Below, one piece after another: positions 32,000 to 44,017 of a stretch of 64,000 nucleotides of DNA. This DNA is from Laccaria trichodermophora (lineage: Eukaryota; Basidiomycota; Agaricomycetes; Agaricales; Hydnangiaceae), in assembly GCA_018417955.1 (NCBI GenBank), contig JACTVC010000004.1, positions 186,001 to 250,000 on the forward strand, given 5' to 3'. The notes below the pieces were generated by a model. That model was not told where the DNA came from. It did no database searches and saw only the letters and a list, made by a program, of their open reading frames with translations. The number at the start of each line of letters is the position of its first letter. Positions within the stretch are counted from its first letter, which is position 1. The position numbers were made by a program, and so were the translations under genes.

Positions 32000-34900
32000 A
32001 TGATGAGCTCTGACCTTGGGCTCGACCCATCAGACCCTCTCAACCTCCTTCTACATAACAACTCTCAGGGCGGGGACTCCTCTATGGACGAATCGTCCTC
32101 CTCTCAAAGTGAAGGCGGGAGTCCACCAGACTGGTCCCAGCTAACTTCTATGTGGAACGATAATGAGGGCGCAGGCGGCATCAAGTCGTATTCTGAACTT
32201 TTGGACTTTTCAGACCTTACATCGCTGCCTATGGACATGGATTTCAACCAGTCCATGGTTATCGAACCCAGCGCCCTCCATTATGATCCTATGAAATTCA
32301 ATCAACAGCTCTGTTACGACGACCCATCGGTTTACAACATGTCGAACGAATTTCTGGCTTCACAATTCCCCTTCACCTTCCAATCAGCTTTCGATGGAAA
32401 CATCTCCTCTTCTTCCTCCTCTGCCTCGCCAGAACTCTTCCATAAAGAGCGGAGATTGAGCATTACCTCTTCCTCTTCCTCCTCTGGAGCTTCCTTATCT
32501 CCTGTTCCTGAATCAACGTCAAGTCTAGCGCTGGGGTACACAAGCGATTCCTCCCAACCCCAAACCAAACAAGAATCTGTTTGCGGAGATGAACCGCTCT
32601 CCTTCACCGAGGACCCCGCCGCAGAGCTTGCGCACCGCGTTCGACAAGCAGCTGGCGTGCTACTTGCAGTCCCCAAAGATGCCCAAATCCAGGGCCACAG
32701 CATGAACAACCAAGCTGCTCTATCAAGTACGACCTACTTATCCGTTTGTGACGCTCGTTACTCACTTTCTTACACAGATCCTTCCCAAAAGCTTCCCATT
32801 CCCCGCCTCCAACGACGTCCCTCAACCAAATCCTCCAGTCCTTCCTCTTCTTCATCCGCAGCGTCAACCCCTCCTCCATCAACCCCACCCACATCGTCCT
32901 TCCTTCCTCCCAAGCTCTCTATCAATCCTAACCTTACTCCTTCCGTCGAGTCATCCACTGCCACAACTCCTACAACTGCACAACCAATCACGGCAGGCCC
33001 ACGAGCCAAAACCAGCCACACCACCATCGAGCGACGATATCGCACGAACTTAAACGCTCGTATACAAAGCCTGCGCATGGCTGTACCCGCTCTTCGAGTC
33101 TTGGAAGATAAAGAGGGCGGGAACGGCAAGAAGATCAAGAAGAACGTCAAAGGTGGCGTTTTTGTGAAAGGCTCTGGAATTAATATCCCTGACAGCGAGG
33201 ATGGCACCGTCATCGATGTGATTGACGAGCGAGGGTTTGTGGATGGTGTCAAGGTCGCACGCAAGTGCAGCAAGGCCAACGTCCTTGGGAAAGCCGTCGA
33301 ATACATCCGAGTCTTGAAAAAGAGGGAAAACAGACTGAAGGCCGAGCAAGCCGGATTGAAGACGCTCGTAGCCGGCCTTGTTGGGGGCCCTGCCCTTTTG
33401 AAGGAATGGGAGCGGGAGTGGAAACAGCGTTTTGGTGGAGAGGAGAAGGATGAAGTGGAGGGCGACGATATGGAGGGTGATGACGAGGAGAGTGATGAAG
33501 AGGATGGTGACGATGGTGACGAAGAGCTTGGCAGGAAGCGTAAACGACCCAAATTCCCTGGCGTACCGAAGAAAGCGGTGGCAGACAGGAAAGCTTCGAC
33601 GCCTGCTACGGGTGGTGATTCAGGTGTCCCTGAGAAGAGGAAACGTGGTAGACCGAGGAAAGTCGTTCCCCCTCCTGCTACTGCGGCTACAGTCGTCTCT
33701 CCTTTGGCACCCCTGTCCCAAACCCAACCACAAGACCAGACGATGCTCTCGTCCCAGGAACAGTGGATACAAGTGCACCAACAGCAACAACCACCACAAC
33801 CACAACAATACCTCCTCGCCGTTTTTGCCCTCTTCTCCTTCTTCAACTCCCCACTTACCTCGTCCTCATCTCACGCGTCAGGACATCATCAACATACAGG
33901 GACGGTGTTGACCTCGCTTCATCCTCCACTAGCCTATGCCCCCGACATTATATCCCAATTCGCCGCTCCGTCCTCGTCGCCTGTTGTTCTCGGTGCAGAT
34001 GCGTGGGGATGGAAGGAATACGTGCAGATGTTCCATCTATTTGTGTCTATCGTCGTTTTGGCGAGTTTTGTGCTCAGTTGGGCGGGCATTACGTTGGGGA
34101 TTGGGAGGATGGGGAGAAGTCCCAGTGTTTCTTTTACGCCGACTGATGTTGGTCCGAAGAAACAACGGAGGAAAGAGGAGGTGGTTGATTGGGTTAGTGT
34201 GGGTGATGAGTGTATCTTGGCCGGTAACTGCTTTCATTTATTCTCACTTACTACAAGACGTGCTAATGTTATGATCCTCAGGAAACTCGCCATCGGTGTC
34301 ATTATACACCCGCTGGAAAGTCTACCGCGCCATTTCTCTCCAACCATCATCGTCCATCGCCTCCATCAGCTCACTCGCTATGCTCGTCTACGGCGCATCT
34401 GGCATTCCTGGCGGTCTCGCTCGAGCAAAAGCTCGTTCTTTATGGGACTCTGCCAAAGCCCATGCTTTGTCTCCCCTCCTGACTGGCCACGGCACCAAGA
34501 AACAAGCACAGGTATTCGAGGTCCTCGTTCTGGAATCTATGGACGTAACAGAGGCCGTTGAACGGCTCTCCAAAGCTTCAGAGGAAGAGAAGAAGGGTGA
34601 TGCAGGGAGGACGTATAAGCCTATTGAGGTGCTTGGGTGTTTACTTGTCAAACAGCGAGTCAAGCAACATTTTGGGGAACTCTTCGTCGACTGCGTATAT
34701 GGACCTAAATCGGAGAACGACAACAAGGAATACGCGAAACGGAAGGAAGCTGAGATGAGGCGGACTATCGACGCTGCTCGTGAACTTGGTGGGCAGGTTG
34801 AAGAGCTGGGGAGGGTATTGGAGAAAGTGTGGAAGACACCTGGGGCTGTTCTTGACCACGAGAACCTCGACAAAGACGTCGACGTTTCCCAAGCCCAAGA

Positions 34901-35216
34901 TAGCGTGGACGCCCAGATCAAGGCGTTACTTTCCGCACTGGTCCTATACCGCCGCGTGTTCTCGGATCCATTACACCTGGCGGGGTGCTCATCAGCTTTG
35001 TTGAGCCCTCCTCCAAGCCCGACGTTGAGGTCGGGGAGTAAGGGCACGAAGATGGTTCATGCGCTTAGGCAGGCGCTTGGGAGTAGGGTGTTCGAAGATG
35101 GGGATGCGGAGGACGGGGCGGAAGGAGAAGGGAGGCTGGAGGACGCGCGTGATAGGGTTGTTGATCTTATTGTTGAGATGGAGAGGAGTAGTCGGGGTGC
35201 GTCGGTGGCTCTTTAG
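32000..35216 (+). CDS. sre1: SREBP-type membrane-bound bHLH transcription factor (Sre1-like)
   Basis: Exons 32000-32726, 32778-34223, 34282-35216, 1035 aa. The acidic Ser-rich N terminus is the activation region. The bHLH begins SHTTIERRYRTNLNARIQ; the Tyr in RRYR is the SREBP signature where other bHLH proteins have Arg. The loop is unusually long (about 60 residues) before KANVLGKAVEYIRVLKK. After an acidic AT-hook-like region (KRKRGRPRKV) come two hydrophobic segments, LLAVFALFSFF and LFVSIVVLASFVLSWAGI, as expected for an ER hairpin released by proteolysis under low sterol or oxygen. The C-terminal ~310 residues are the regulatory domain. The first intron (51 bp) is also open in frame. 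It is the complete copy of a gene whose truncated duplicate lies at 40324-44620. Confidence 0.9.
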
Positions 35217-35379
35217 ATGGTTGGGCTTGCTGGTAGTGCGCGTCTCTTCCTCTTTCGTCTTTCTTAATCTATCTTACCCTTCGATATCTCGAACGGCTCT
35301 TTGGAATTGTCCTTTTCTAACATTTATTTACCTCATTACTACTAATTACCAGTTGTGTACGTACTAAGCCATTTTGTAT

Positions 35380-35680
35380 GGACCAGGGATGTAGCTTTTG
35401 AAAACTCTGAAGTTTTGGGCATTTATTACATAATAACGCTGCGAGCCATCATGTTGACCGTCATGATCAATACCGGAGACGCATACGCTCTGAAGGTTCC
35501 GACAACACACGAGACAAACCAGCCGTTTGAAGGCAGGCAAGTTCACCTCTCAGCTCTGGATCGAATTTGGCTGATTGCTCGTCTATAAATAGTTTTACTT
35601 GACGTCTCGCCACTTGAAATTTCGACGGAGGAAAAATCGCCCGTGAGATAGAGACACCAACGAAACGATACCGATGCGCA
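35380..35680 (-). pseudogene. Relic of a Uma2-like family gene in the left duplication unit
   Basis: Sequence 35505-35680 matches first-exon and upstream DNA of the intact gene at 44835-45859 (shared GACGGAGGAAAAATCGC, CTGGATCGAATTTGGCTGATT and GAGACAAACC). CATCATGTTGACC and CGGAGACGCAT near 35450 resemble its last exon. The middle exons are gone and no frame remains. Confidence 0.55.
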
Positions 35681-35939
35681 ACCATCCAGAAACGCCTGGT
35701 AAGTATAAGCCTCTTTGTTCCCCGACTCTTGAACAGAGAAGACTTTTCTCAGATCGATAAATCATGAACCTCACTGAAACTCTGCAATGGCGTTCCCCAA
35801 GCATTTCGAGAACTTGCAGCAGACGCGAGTTTTCACGAACTTGCAGCAGACGTGAAAACTCGCGTCGGGTGAACCTGCGGGGGTGTTTTGACACGCTTCC
35901 AGATTATAGGTTTTCATCAAACTGAAACTTGAACGTCTT

Positions 35940-36742
35940 CTCTAGATTGCAAAACCACCAAGAACCCACCAAATCGCCTCAAAATCTGGCCGCACTCCTC
36001 ATGGTTTAACATCCATCCTCGCCTTACACTCTTTGTTTATTTTTTCAACCTCCAGGGTTTCCTTTTCGCTCAGGTCCTAGATGGAATTGTTGGAGGTGGA
36101 CTGGTCTACACAAATTACATCAACGCCATTGACATCGTAGAAGGCGGTCGCCATATTCGAACACTCAACAACGCTGGACTGTTCACAACGTATGCGGTAG
36201 GTCCCCCTCATCCCAGAAGCGCAGGACTTTAGCTGACTTCAAAGTGATAGGCTGATTATATGACTAACGTGTCTTGCTTTTTCTCGGAGTTCCTCCCTAC
36301 TGGATGACGATGAACGACAAGAGAAATGCCCCTCCCCCAGCCAGCCTCACACCATTGGTATTCCTCTTTCTTATCCTTGGTATCGGTGCATCCCTTGGGA
36401 TGGAAACAGGTGCGTTGTTTATGCTTGTAGTAATATCATTTCTAATATGGCGTAGGTTACGCTAAGTATTAATCCCGCTCGTGATCTTGGCCCCCGCATG
36501 CTCACTGCTATGGTTGGTTATGGAAGACAGGTATTCGCTTTCCGAAAGTGAGTCGCACCTCTTCGCACAGTTGAGCAGAGTCTGATCATCTGTCCATCAG
36601 TCAATATTGGATCTGGTGTCCAGTCATTGCCTCATTCCTGGGCGCTCAGGTTGGAACGATCCTCTATGACCTATTCTTCTACAAAGGACAAAATAATGTT
36701 TTTGGGCGATTAGGGTCACACATACACATCTCCCCGGCATAA
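35940..36742 (+). pseudogene. Aquaglyceroporin pseudogene (left duplication unit)
   Basis: Corresponds to exons 4-7 of the intact gene at 46688-47946. GFLFAQVLDGIVGGGLVY, then [17 protein letters not shown] and [18 protein letters not shown] are readable. Exons 1-3, including the first NPA loop, are lost by a deletion of about 750 bp joining the 5' flank to the intron before exon 4. A 19-bp deletion after FFSEFL (near 36295) shifts frame, and two extra bases near 36466 put a TAA before the second NPA. It cannot make a pore. Confidence 0.85.
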
Positions 36743-36942
36743 ATTTGCACCAGACCATATATGTTTGGAATTCTACAATAATCTGTTCGGCCATTGACCA
36801 ATTCAATCTCTTTAATATCTCTCGTGCTTGGAAAGTACCCCATTCATGGCGAATTGATCTATCCATTACCATCTGACAGATTCCTTGCGTGAACGATTGT
36901 ACTAACATCTTCATCTCGTGCTCGACAGGGTTCTCGACTCTG

Positions 36943-39900
36943 TTAACGGCCAATATGAATGAATGGAACCCAGGATGAGAAGGATATTTCTGGGGATTCC
37001 CTACGTAGACGTGCCACTGCATAGTGAAGTGCTTTAGCAGCTTCGGTGGAGTCCGGTTGTTCGACTGATAATAGGTGACGGTAGACTTCATCCGCAACCA
37101 CAGGCGCATCCTTGTCCCGAATCGACCACATTGTTGCAATCACGCTGCGATATCCCGCGAAAAGCATGCCAGCAGCCAAATGAACAACCTCCTCTGGAAG
37201 AGTCTCGTCTCCAGTCGCTGTCTGACAAGCAGAGAGGAACGCAAAGTCTGCGGTGCTAGGTAATACGCTTCTAGTAATCCTCCCAATGTCCAAATGTCCA
37301 TCCTCGAGCATGAGGGCGCTCTTTGTAGGGTCGGAACGGTTTTGTGAGCCGTGGCAGGCAAGATGAACCCAACCACATTGAGAGAGACTCTCAATGACCC
37401 GTTCAATAGTGGCATCTGCCCCTTCGAGCTCCACCATTGAATGAGAGCCGAGATGCTTTCGAATTTCCGCTAGCTCCCGTGTCGTATTGGGCAAATGAGG
37501 TTGCCCAGGCGTGGAGGGCTGAGCAACAGCAAGGAGTTTAAATTCGCTGGAAGGTTGTTCTTTACGAGTTTTTAAAAGAGCTGTTACTGAAGGCGTGTAT
37601 GATGACATGATTATGTCCGAAAGTTGTATAAGCGGTTTTGACATTGAGTCTGCCGGTGAACCCAAATCATACAAACCAGCAGCGTGGATGGGGAGAAAAG
37701 CGAGGGGGCCGGTCCCACACCACCAGATCCTCGAAGGATTGGAAGTGGCTTCGATCTATGGTCAGATGAAATGAGGGAAATGGGGTGAGGATTACGTGTT
37801 ATGGTAAACTTACTGGAATATCAAGAGCATCTAAAACCGGCCTAACAACCCTATCCCAAAGTTCAGAAAGCAACCTTGGAAAATCTGATCTCAAGCCCTG
37901 TGCAAAACGCATTCCGCGTTCATCACTCATTTCGCGTTCATCATCCTGGCGGACACCGACGTGGGAGCGTATTTGCTTTAATTTGCGTTGCATTGCTTGT
38001 GCGCGCTCAAAGCTGAAATTACAAAGAGGAACATGCAAGACATGATCAAAGTTGGGTTTGTGGATCAAAGCATCACAACGGTGTTCGCTGGCATTCAAAA
38101 CGACAACAGGTCCAGAGACGGCAGCTTCGGCGAGCTGAGAAACCCGCTTTGGCAAGAGAAATTCATCCATACCGTCCACCTTACGAATGTTCCCCACTAG
38201 GGTTTCCCATTCAATGGTCAATTGTCTACGCCGTTTAGAAGGGATTTCAACCGATAATTGAGGACGGCGATCATCGCCCGCCAGTTGTGCGGTGTTTGTC
38301 CCCATTGATTCCATCTCTTCTGAGAGTTTCTCAAATTGGGCGGCCAGATCTGGAGCTTCATCTCGGAGCTCATGAGTAGGGGCGCGCAGCTGTAGCATCT
38401 GACCCCAGACTAAAAGGTGCTGCGATTTACACAGGTACTTGGCCTTGCGAGTATCAGTATCAGTATCTGCAAAGGAGACAGCGTCCTTGCAAAAGGTGAT
38501 CGATTCATGGAGGCCGGACGAGGTCCTGAAATACTCGTAACGCTTAGCGAGCGCGACGCCAAGCTCGCTCAAACGACTGGCTCTTTGAAACTTGTCGTCA
38601 CCCATCGATCTCAGCACATCTTTGTGAATCAGGATGGCTTGATCAAGGTCGGTTTGCAGACCAAGACGCTCAAATCGAAAGTTGAGAGCAAGTAATAAGA
38701 AGTCGGTATGATTTAAGATGTTCTCTGGGTGAGCGCCATCTGCGAGCCTCAAAGCATGTTGATACATCGTAATGGCCTCGTTAAGGTCAATCAGGTCGCC
38801 CATGGCCACCCCGTTATAGCGAGCCACCAGCACGTTTGCAAAGTCATTGATCAGTGAACCCTTAGCTAGGTCGTCATCGGATGTTAAATGTGCCCCATCT
38901 CGATAACTTGTGATTGCCAAATTGAGCTTCACGTCGCTCCCCTCCCGCAGAAAAAAACCAAGTGCCATGCGGCCCAGGGTATTGAGCAAAAGAGGTTTGG
39001 AAGGGTCATTGTCAGGAGTGAGTCGAACCATAGTCATGTAAATTGGGATGGCCTCCTCCACTTCAAGTCCGTTACGTGCGAGGCCGTCTAGCCACCAAGG
39101 GTTTTTGAGATGACTGTCAGGTGTTAGCAGCACAGCATCTGCGGAAACAGAAATCGCGAGTATCAGGTCGACAGGGTCTCCAAGTCGTTTGTAGCGACTC
39201 CAAAGCGCGAACCCTTGACACATGAGAAGAAACGGTTTGGAGGATAGACCGTCAGGAGTTATACCAACAGCATTCTCGAAAATTGGTATCGCTTCGTTAA
39301 GATGGCTAACGTCTCCAGTAGATATGAAGAGGTTGAGTAATATGTACGCCAGTTTGCTGAGACGATCACCACGATACGGATCGTTGTCGGTGGTGCATCG
39401 CACTGCGTCAAAGTAAGAAGACCTGGCGCTGGTAAGATGTGCAACGTTGCGTTCTACGAAGTGGAGTTCGAACAACTCATCGCCATGAGCAGCGAGGCTT
39501 GTTGTATTGGTCTGAGACAGTTGCGATTCTGGGGAGTTGGTGATAGGGCTTGAGGCGACGATTGTTCCATCGTCGCTCACACCCAAAATATTGAGCGAGA
39601 CATAGTAGGAAACTTTGATTGGGAGACGCTTGCCACGTTGCAAGGCCAGCCTCAGGGTACCTCGAGTAACTGTTCGAAAATCAATCAAGGATTCTTGTGA
39701 TTGGGGCATAAATGGGTTACCAGCTGTCTGACTTGCCACTGGAGAGAGTTGGCCTTTTGGGACATCGATGGATCCCAGCTGTTCAAGCGTGCCATCCTGG
39801 TCTTCCCCATAGACCAATAGTCGAGGATAAGAGGAGGAACTAGCAGTCCTAGATGCTGATATGAAGTTTCTGATGACTCAAAACTCACAATCTCACTTAC

Positions 39901-40034
39901 ACAAGCATCATTCCTTTGCAAATCCAACGGGCCAGCGGGGCTTCCCATTTGCCTTCAATGGTCTGGTCGCCGCCCGGCAGGGATTTGCTATCTTGATTGT
40001 GATCCAACTTGACGTATATCTCAGAGTTCCCCAT
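36943..40034 (-). CDS. TPR-CHAT protein, shortened but intact copy
   Basis: Exons 40034-39901, 39848-37814, 37755-36943, 993 aa. The N terminus (MGNSEIYVKLDHNQDSK, GGDQTIEGKW) is a C2-like beta segment. The middle holds tetratricopeptide-type repeats (YFDAVRCTTDNDPYRGDR, LAYILLNLFISTGDVSHL). The C-terminal CHAT domain is a caspase-fold peptidase of clan CD with catalytic His in HLACHGSQN and Cys in FLSACQTATGDETLP, then AGYRSVIATMWSIRDKDAPVVADEVY. Such proteins are abundant in agarics; bacterial relatives are proteases switched on by a sensor. Substrate and trigger are unknown. Compared with the right-hand copy, about 1.8 kb of repeats is removed in frame, joining KYLCKSQHLL to VWGQMLQLR. Confidence 0.8.
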
Positions 40035-40323
40035 TTCAATGGGGACCTTTTGCGTGGGCGTCAGGATAAGAGCTTAAATCAGTTTTTGTAAGTAGGGGTG
40101 CGATTCGAGTGTAGGTCAACATAACAGCGGGCTCACTGAGTAAGCATTCGAGGCTGCCCATCCATGAGAAAAGCATAAAAGGCAGATGCTGTTGAAGACT
40201 CACTGGGTGGGCTTGTGCTGGGGAACCGTATGTGACATGCAGGAAACGAAGCGAGGCGATGAACAGCCTTTGCCGTGTCGAAATGGATCACACAATCCAC
40301 AGACGCTCACGTTGACGCCGTAC

Positions 40324-41500
40324 TACTTGCAGCCCCAAAGATGCCCAAATCCAGGCAGCGCGAGCAACCAAGCTGCTCTCCAAAGTATGACCTTCGGCTA
40401 GGTCCTTCCCAAAAGCTTCCCATTTATAACCTTACTCATTCTATGGAGTCATCCAATACCACAACCTCCATAGCTGCACAACCAACTACGGCAGGCTCAA
40501 GGCCCAAAACCAGCCACACCGCCATCGAGTGACGATATCGCAAGAACCTAAATGCTCGCATGCAAAGCTTGCGCATGGCTGTATCCGCTCTCCGATTCTT
40601 GAAAGATAAGGAGGGCGGGAACGGCAAGAAAATCAAGAACGTCAATGGTGACGTTTTTGTGAAAGGCTCTGGACGACAGCGAGGACGGCACCGTCATGGT
40701 TGTGATTGACGAGCGAGGGTTCGTGGACGGCGTCAAGGTCGCACACAAGTGAACGTCCTTGGTAAAGCCGTCGAATACATCCGAGTCTTGAAGAAACTGA
40801 AAGCTGAGCAAGCGGGATTGAAGGCCCTCGTGGCTGGCCTTGTTGGGGGCCCTACCCTCTTGAAGGAATGGGCGTGAGTGGAGGCAGCTTTTTGGCGGAG
40901 AAGAGAAGGATGAAGTGGAGGGCGATGATATTGAGGTGATGATGAGGAAAAAGCGCGAATTCCCTGGCGTACCGAAGAAAGCGGTGGCTGAGAGGAAACC
41001 TTCGACGCCTGCTACGGGTCCCTGAGAAAAGGTGTTAAACCGACGAAAGGCCACAATCACAACTGGCACAACAATACCTCCTCACTGTCTTTGCCCTCTT
41101 CTCCGTCTTGAACTCCCCATTACCTCTCGAGCGTCCGGGCATCATTGACCTCACTTCATCCCCCACTTGCCTATGCCCCCGAGATCATAACACAGTTCCC
41201 CACTCGTCGCCTGTCGTTTCGGGTGCAGATGCGTGGGGATGGAAGGAATACGTGCAGATGTTCCAACGCTTTGTGTCTATCGTCGTTTTAGCCAGTTTTG
41301 TTCTCAGTTGGGCGGGCATCACGCGGGGGATTAGCCTGAGGAGGACGACGAGAAGTCGCAGTGTTTCTTTTACGCCTCTCAATGTTGGCGCGAAGAAACG
41401 GAGAAAGAGTTGGTTGGGTTAGTTTAGGTGATGAGTGTAGCTTGCAATTGGTAGGTATGTGCTTTTTATTTATTTTCGTCTTACTCGTATGTACTGACTT
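40324..41500 (+). pseudogene. sre1 pseudogene, 5' part (right duplication unit)
   Basis: Begins abruptly inside sre1 codon ~220 with TACTTGCAGCCCCAAAGATG and follows the bHLH region. A TGA replaces the first Arg of RRYR in TAIE*RYRKNLNARMQS. Frameshifts follow in the loop, after KALVAGLVGGPTLLKEWA and in the acidic region. The membrane segment FVSIVVLASFVLSWAGI is still legible near 41290. There is no promoter or N terminus, so it was probably dead at birth. Confidence 0.9.
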
Positions 41501-41673
41501 CCCCGCATAGCCCAACTAGCACATCTCCCGGTGGGTTCCAGAGAGGACACTCAAGACAAGCCAGTCTCGGAACCACTTTCTTTTCCTCTCTACGTCTTTT
41601 TGTGCAGGCCTTAGCATGTGCAGGGATTTCTCCTATTTTCTGTTGGACGTGGATAGGGTCAAGATAGGGTTCA

Positions 41674-41683
41674 CTATAAATAT
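41674..41683 (+). promoter_or_regulatory. TATA-like box of the caspase-like gene
   Basis: CTATAAATAT lies about 57 bp before the ATG at 41740, a plausible core-promoter spacing. Confidence 0.45.
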
Positions 41684-41739
41684 CACAGCTTCAAGATGGA
41701 GTTCCAAGACAACTTAAACTTCAACCACCTCACTCAGAA

Positions 41740-42804
41740 ATGTCTTTTTATTCAAATGGCATAAACTACTGTGAACCTTCTTCCATTCTTGGTATGTAAC
41801 GTCCCTTTGCATAAATTCCAACTCTAATCGTGGAAACAGAAATCCAAGACACGATTCACCGCCTAGGAGCCGCAACCTCCAGTAATGTCTATGACAAGAT
41901 CTCGGTTTTCTCGACCTACTGGGCTTCCGACGATACTGGTGCATCTAAAGACAGCTCTCTTTTCATCGAGACCATTCAGAAGCTCCCTAACGTGGACGCC
42001 TACAAGTATATCCTGTCTCAAGAACATACCGATATGAAACTATCTCGAGATGTGTTCAACGCATTGCCATCTGGAACTTTTCCGAGTCGCAGACTTTTCA
42101 TCTTTCACTATGCGGGCCACAGCATCGCCAGCACCCACTTTGCCCCAAAAATCGATCAGAAGTTTGGCACTGGACCAGAAATCAACCCATCGAGGCTTAG
42201 CAAGGATTTGAAGGCGGAGGCTTCGACTCAAGCTGGGCTGGACATCCTTTTTATCCTGGATTCATCCTATACCTCCAATAATATGCAGGGCGTGAAGGCC
42301 AAGGCGAGCGTGGAGTTCGTCGTTGGTGGTGCACGCAAGGATCTTAACAACCCCAGAACGGCTCTGGATGGCGGAACTTTCACGCAACACTGGTGTGCGG
42401 CCTTTAACGAGCTTCTGGACGCTGGAAACCCTTTTGTTTGCGAGGATATCAACAAGATTGTCGATCCCAACTCAGGCTATTACAACAGGAAGTTTTCTTT
42501 GCTTCTTCTTCGTGAAGGATGGGATTTGCCAATCACGTTCTCTTATAACAACACGATCGAACCATCTTTGCCATCTTGCCCAACAGTCGCAACGGTTTTT
42601 TACTTCAGGGAACAGCCCGATTCACCCTCCGTCAAGCAGTTGACTGAATATCTCAATAACGCGCCAGCTCCAATTACGGTTTTAGGGACAGTGCCCATAC
42701 AATCCGCTTATCTATCTGGCACGATGCTCCTGCTCTCCATGCCGTTGTCGTTGCAAGAGTTGCTGCCAGGCTCCCGAGTCCCCATCATGTTAGAAGATGG
42801 GTAG
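41740..42804 (+). CDS. Caspase-like protein with Cys-to-Ser change at the presumed nucleophile
   Basis: Exons 41740-41791 and 41840-42804, 338 aa, intact frame. The start MSFYSNGINYCEPSS lies 57 bp below a TATA-like box. The caspase p20 pattern is visible: RRLFIFHYAGHSIAS (strand and catalytic His), then GLDILFILDSSYTSNN, where relatives have ILDCCY with the catalytic Cys. Here both Cys positions are Ser, so protease activity is doubtful and a pseudo-enzyme role is possible. FYFREQPDSPSVKQLTEYL follows the p20 part. The gene lies inside the insertion that splits the sre1 pseudogene. Family assignment rests on these two motifs. Confidence 0.6.
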
Positions 42805-42974
42805 TTGCGTTGGAAGGTGAGTTTGCATCTTTCCTATTACGCTCTATGGCTCACTGAACAGACATTTATTTAAAGTACATCATCCCTTGCTCTCGTCTCC
42901 CTTAGTGTGTGATGCTATGTATGATATCGGGCCGGTAAATAGAACTCGTCTGTCGTTCTCATTATGATATCGTG

Positions 42975-43930
42975 ACCAATGAAGCCCTGCTTGATAGTTA
43001 TCGTAGGTGATCAGTCTCCGCCAACTGGGCTCCACCGTCGCCCAAGGTTGCGAATGTGTACAACATGTGCCGTGTCACCGATTCTCTCAGCTTTCGACAC
43101 ATATTCTCAACCTCGGTGTTCGCTGCCATCTTGTTCGATGGACGCCGAACCAAGAACCATCGAGTTCGAAGCTGCACTAGCAGAGGTCCAAGCTGACCTG
43201 GGCATCGTACCGCCCAAAGCTGCAGTGGCTATTAGGTCAAAACGCAATATCTCCTTGATCGATATGCAAGAATTCGGGGTCTGAGACGGCGATGATTGGC
43301 TAACCTGTGCTTCCGCTGGTTAAGTAGGTGGTTCAAGGTTGGACTGGTCAATGAGGTCGAACGTGGATTGGGCAAATGTGCTCATTGGGGTGCAACAATG
43401 CACTGGGTATGTGGCAGTGGTCGTGCTCAATTTCTGAGATGTGCTCAAAACTGAGATATATGTTACAGTTGAATGTCCAGGCTGGACAACAGTCCAAATA
43501 CAGCGACCGCCCTGCAGCTTATGGGATACGTGCAACACAGTATCAGATCTCTGCCTCTCCTATGCCTGCACGTTCCACTTTGCAGCAGGTCGTACCCATG
43601 ACCTTTAAATTCAAGATGGCAAGACTACTAGCGACCTTCAGCGTCACCAGCAACGTCTATCAGACATCCTTCCCCATTTGCTTGTACTCGAATTTGATGG
43701 AGGAACTCTGGCCTCCGTAGCGAGTACTGGAAAGGCGAGGAAAGTTCAAGCGGCACCGGTGCAGCGCCCGGGCTGATATTGCACGGCATACGGAACGAGA
43801 CCGGATTGCCTGTGACGGGAACCTGTGCAAAGTTCGCGTTGGACGTCAAGTTGGTTACGCAAACGGGGGCAGGAGAGGTATTTAAACCTTACGCGCCGCA
43901 TCGTGAGTTCAGACGATGCCACAAAACAGA
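42975..43930 (+). pseudogene. Broken fumarase/aspartase-superfamily gene (carboxymuconate cycloisomerase-like)
   Basis: Readable pieces in order but in changing frames: TIEFEAALAEVQADLGIVPP (start helix), CAHWGATMHW (the HWGATTQD region), FAAGRTHDL (the GRTHGQ region), LEFDGGTLASVASTGKARKV, and GIRNETGLPVTGTCAKFALD with VKLVTQTGAGEVFKPYAP just before the signature loop. In-frame stops and frameshifts separate them and the SS-x-MPxKxN signature is missing. Closest in wording to 3-carboxy-cis,cis-muconate cycloisomerase; assignment within the superfamily is inference. Confidence 0.65.
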
Positions 43931-44017
43931 GTCTAATTTCGAGTGTGAACTGAAGTCAACGGATTTGCATACGGACCTTATGCAATTGTCTCCCCCGACC
44001 GTCTCCACAGTACATTT

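Larger units (their letters stand above)
32661..40320 (+). repeat. Segmental duplication, left unit
   Basis: Unit of about 7.7 kb running from codon ~220 of sre1 to just upstream of the CHAT gene. Gene order is sre1 (+), Uma2-like relic (-), aquaporin pseudogene (+), CHAT (-), the same as in 40324-53376. Homology is visible in coding parts, introns and intergenic words such as TCGATATCTCGAACGGCTCT after sre1 and GACGGAGGAAAAATCGC near 35640 and 45830. Confidence 0.85.

Noticed and set aside
32770..33846. Minus-strand frame of 358 codons inside sre1
   Set aside because: Antisense shadow of the bHLH exon; composition (Ser-runs opposite acidic codons) and lack of domain show it is not coding.
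43376..43720. Independent 114-codon gene
   Set aside because: Its frame is one segment of the decayed cycloisomerase-like pseudogene; motifs continue in other frames on both sides.
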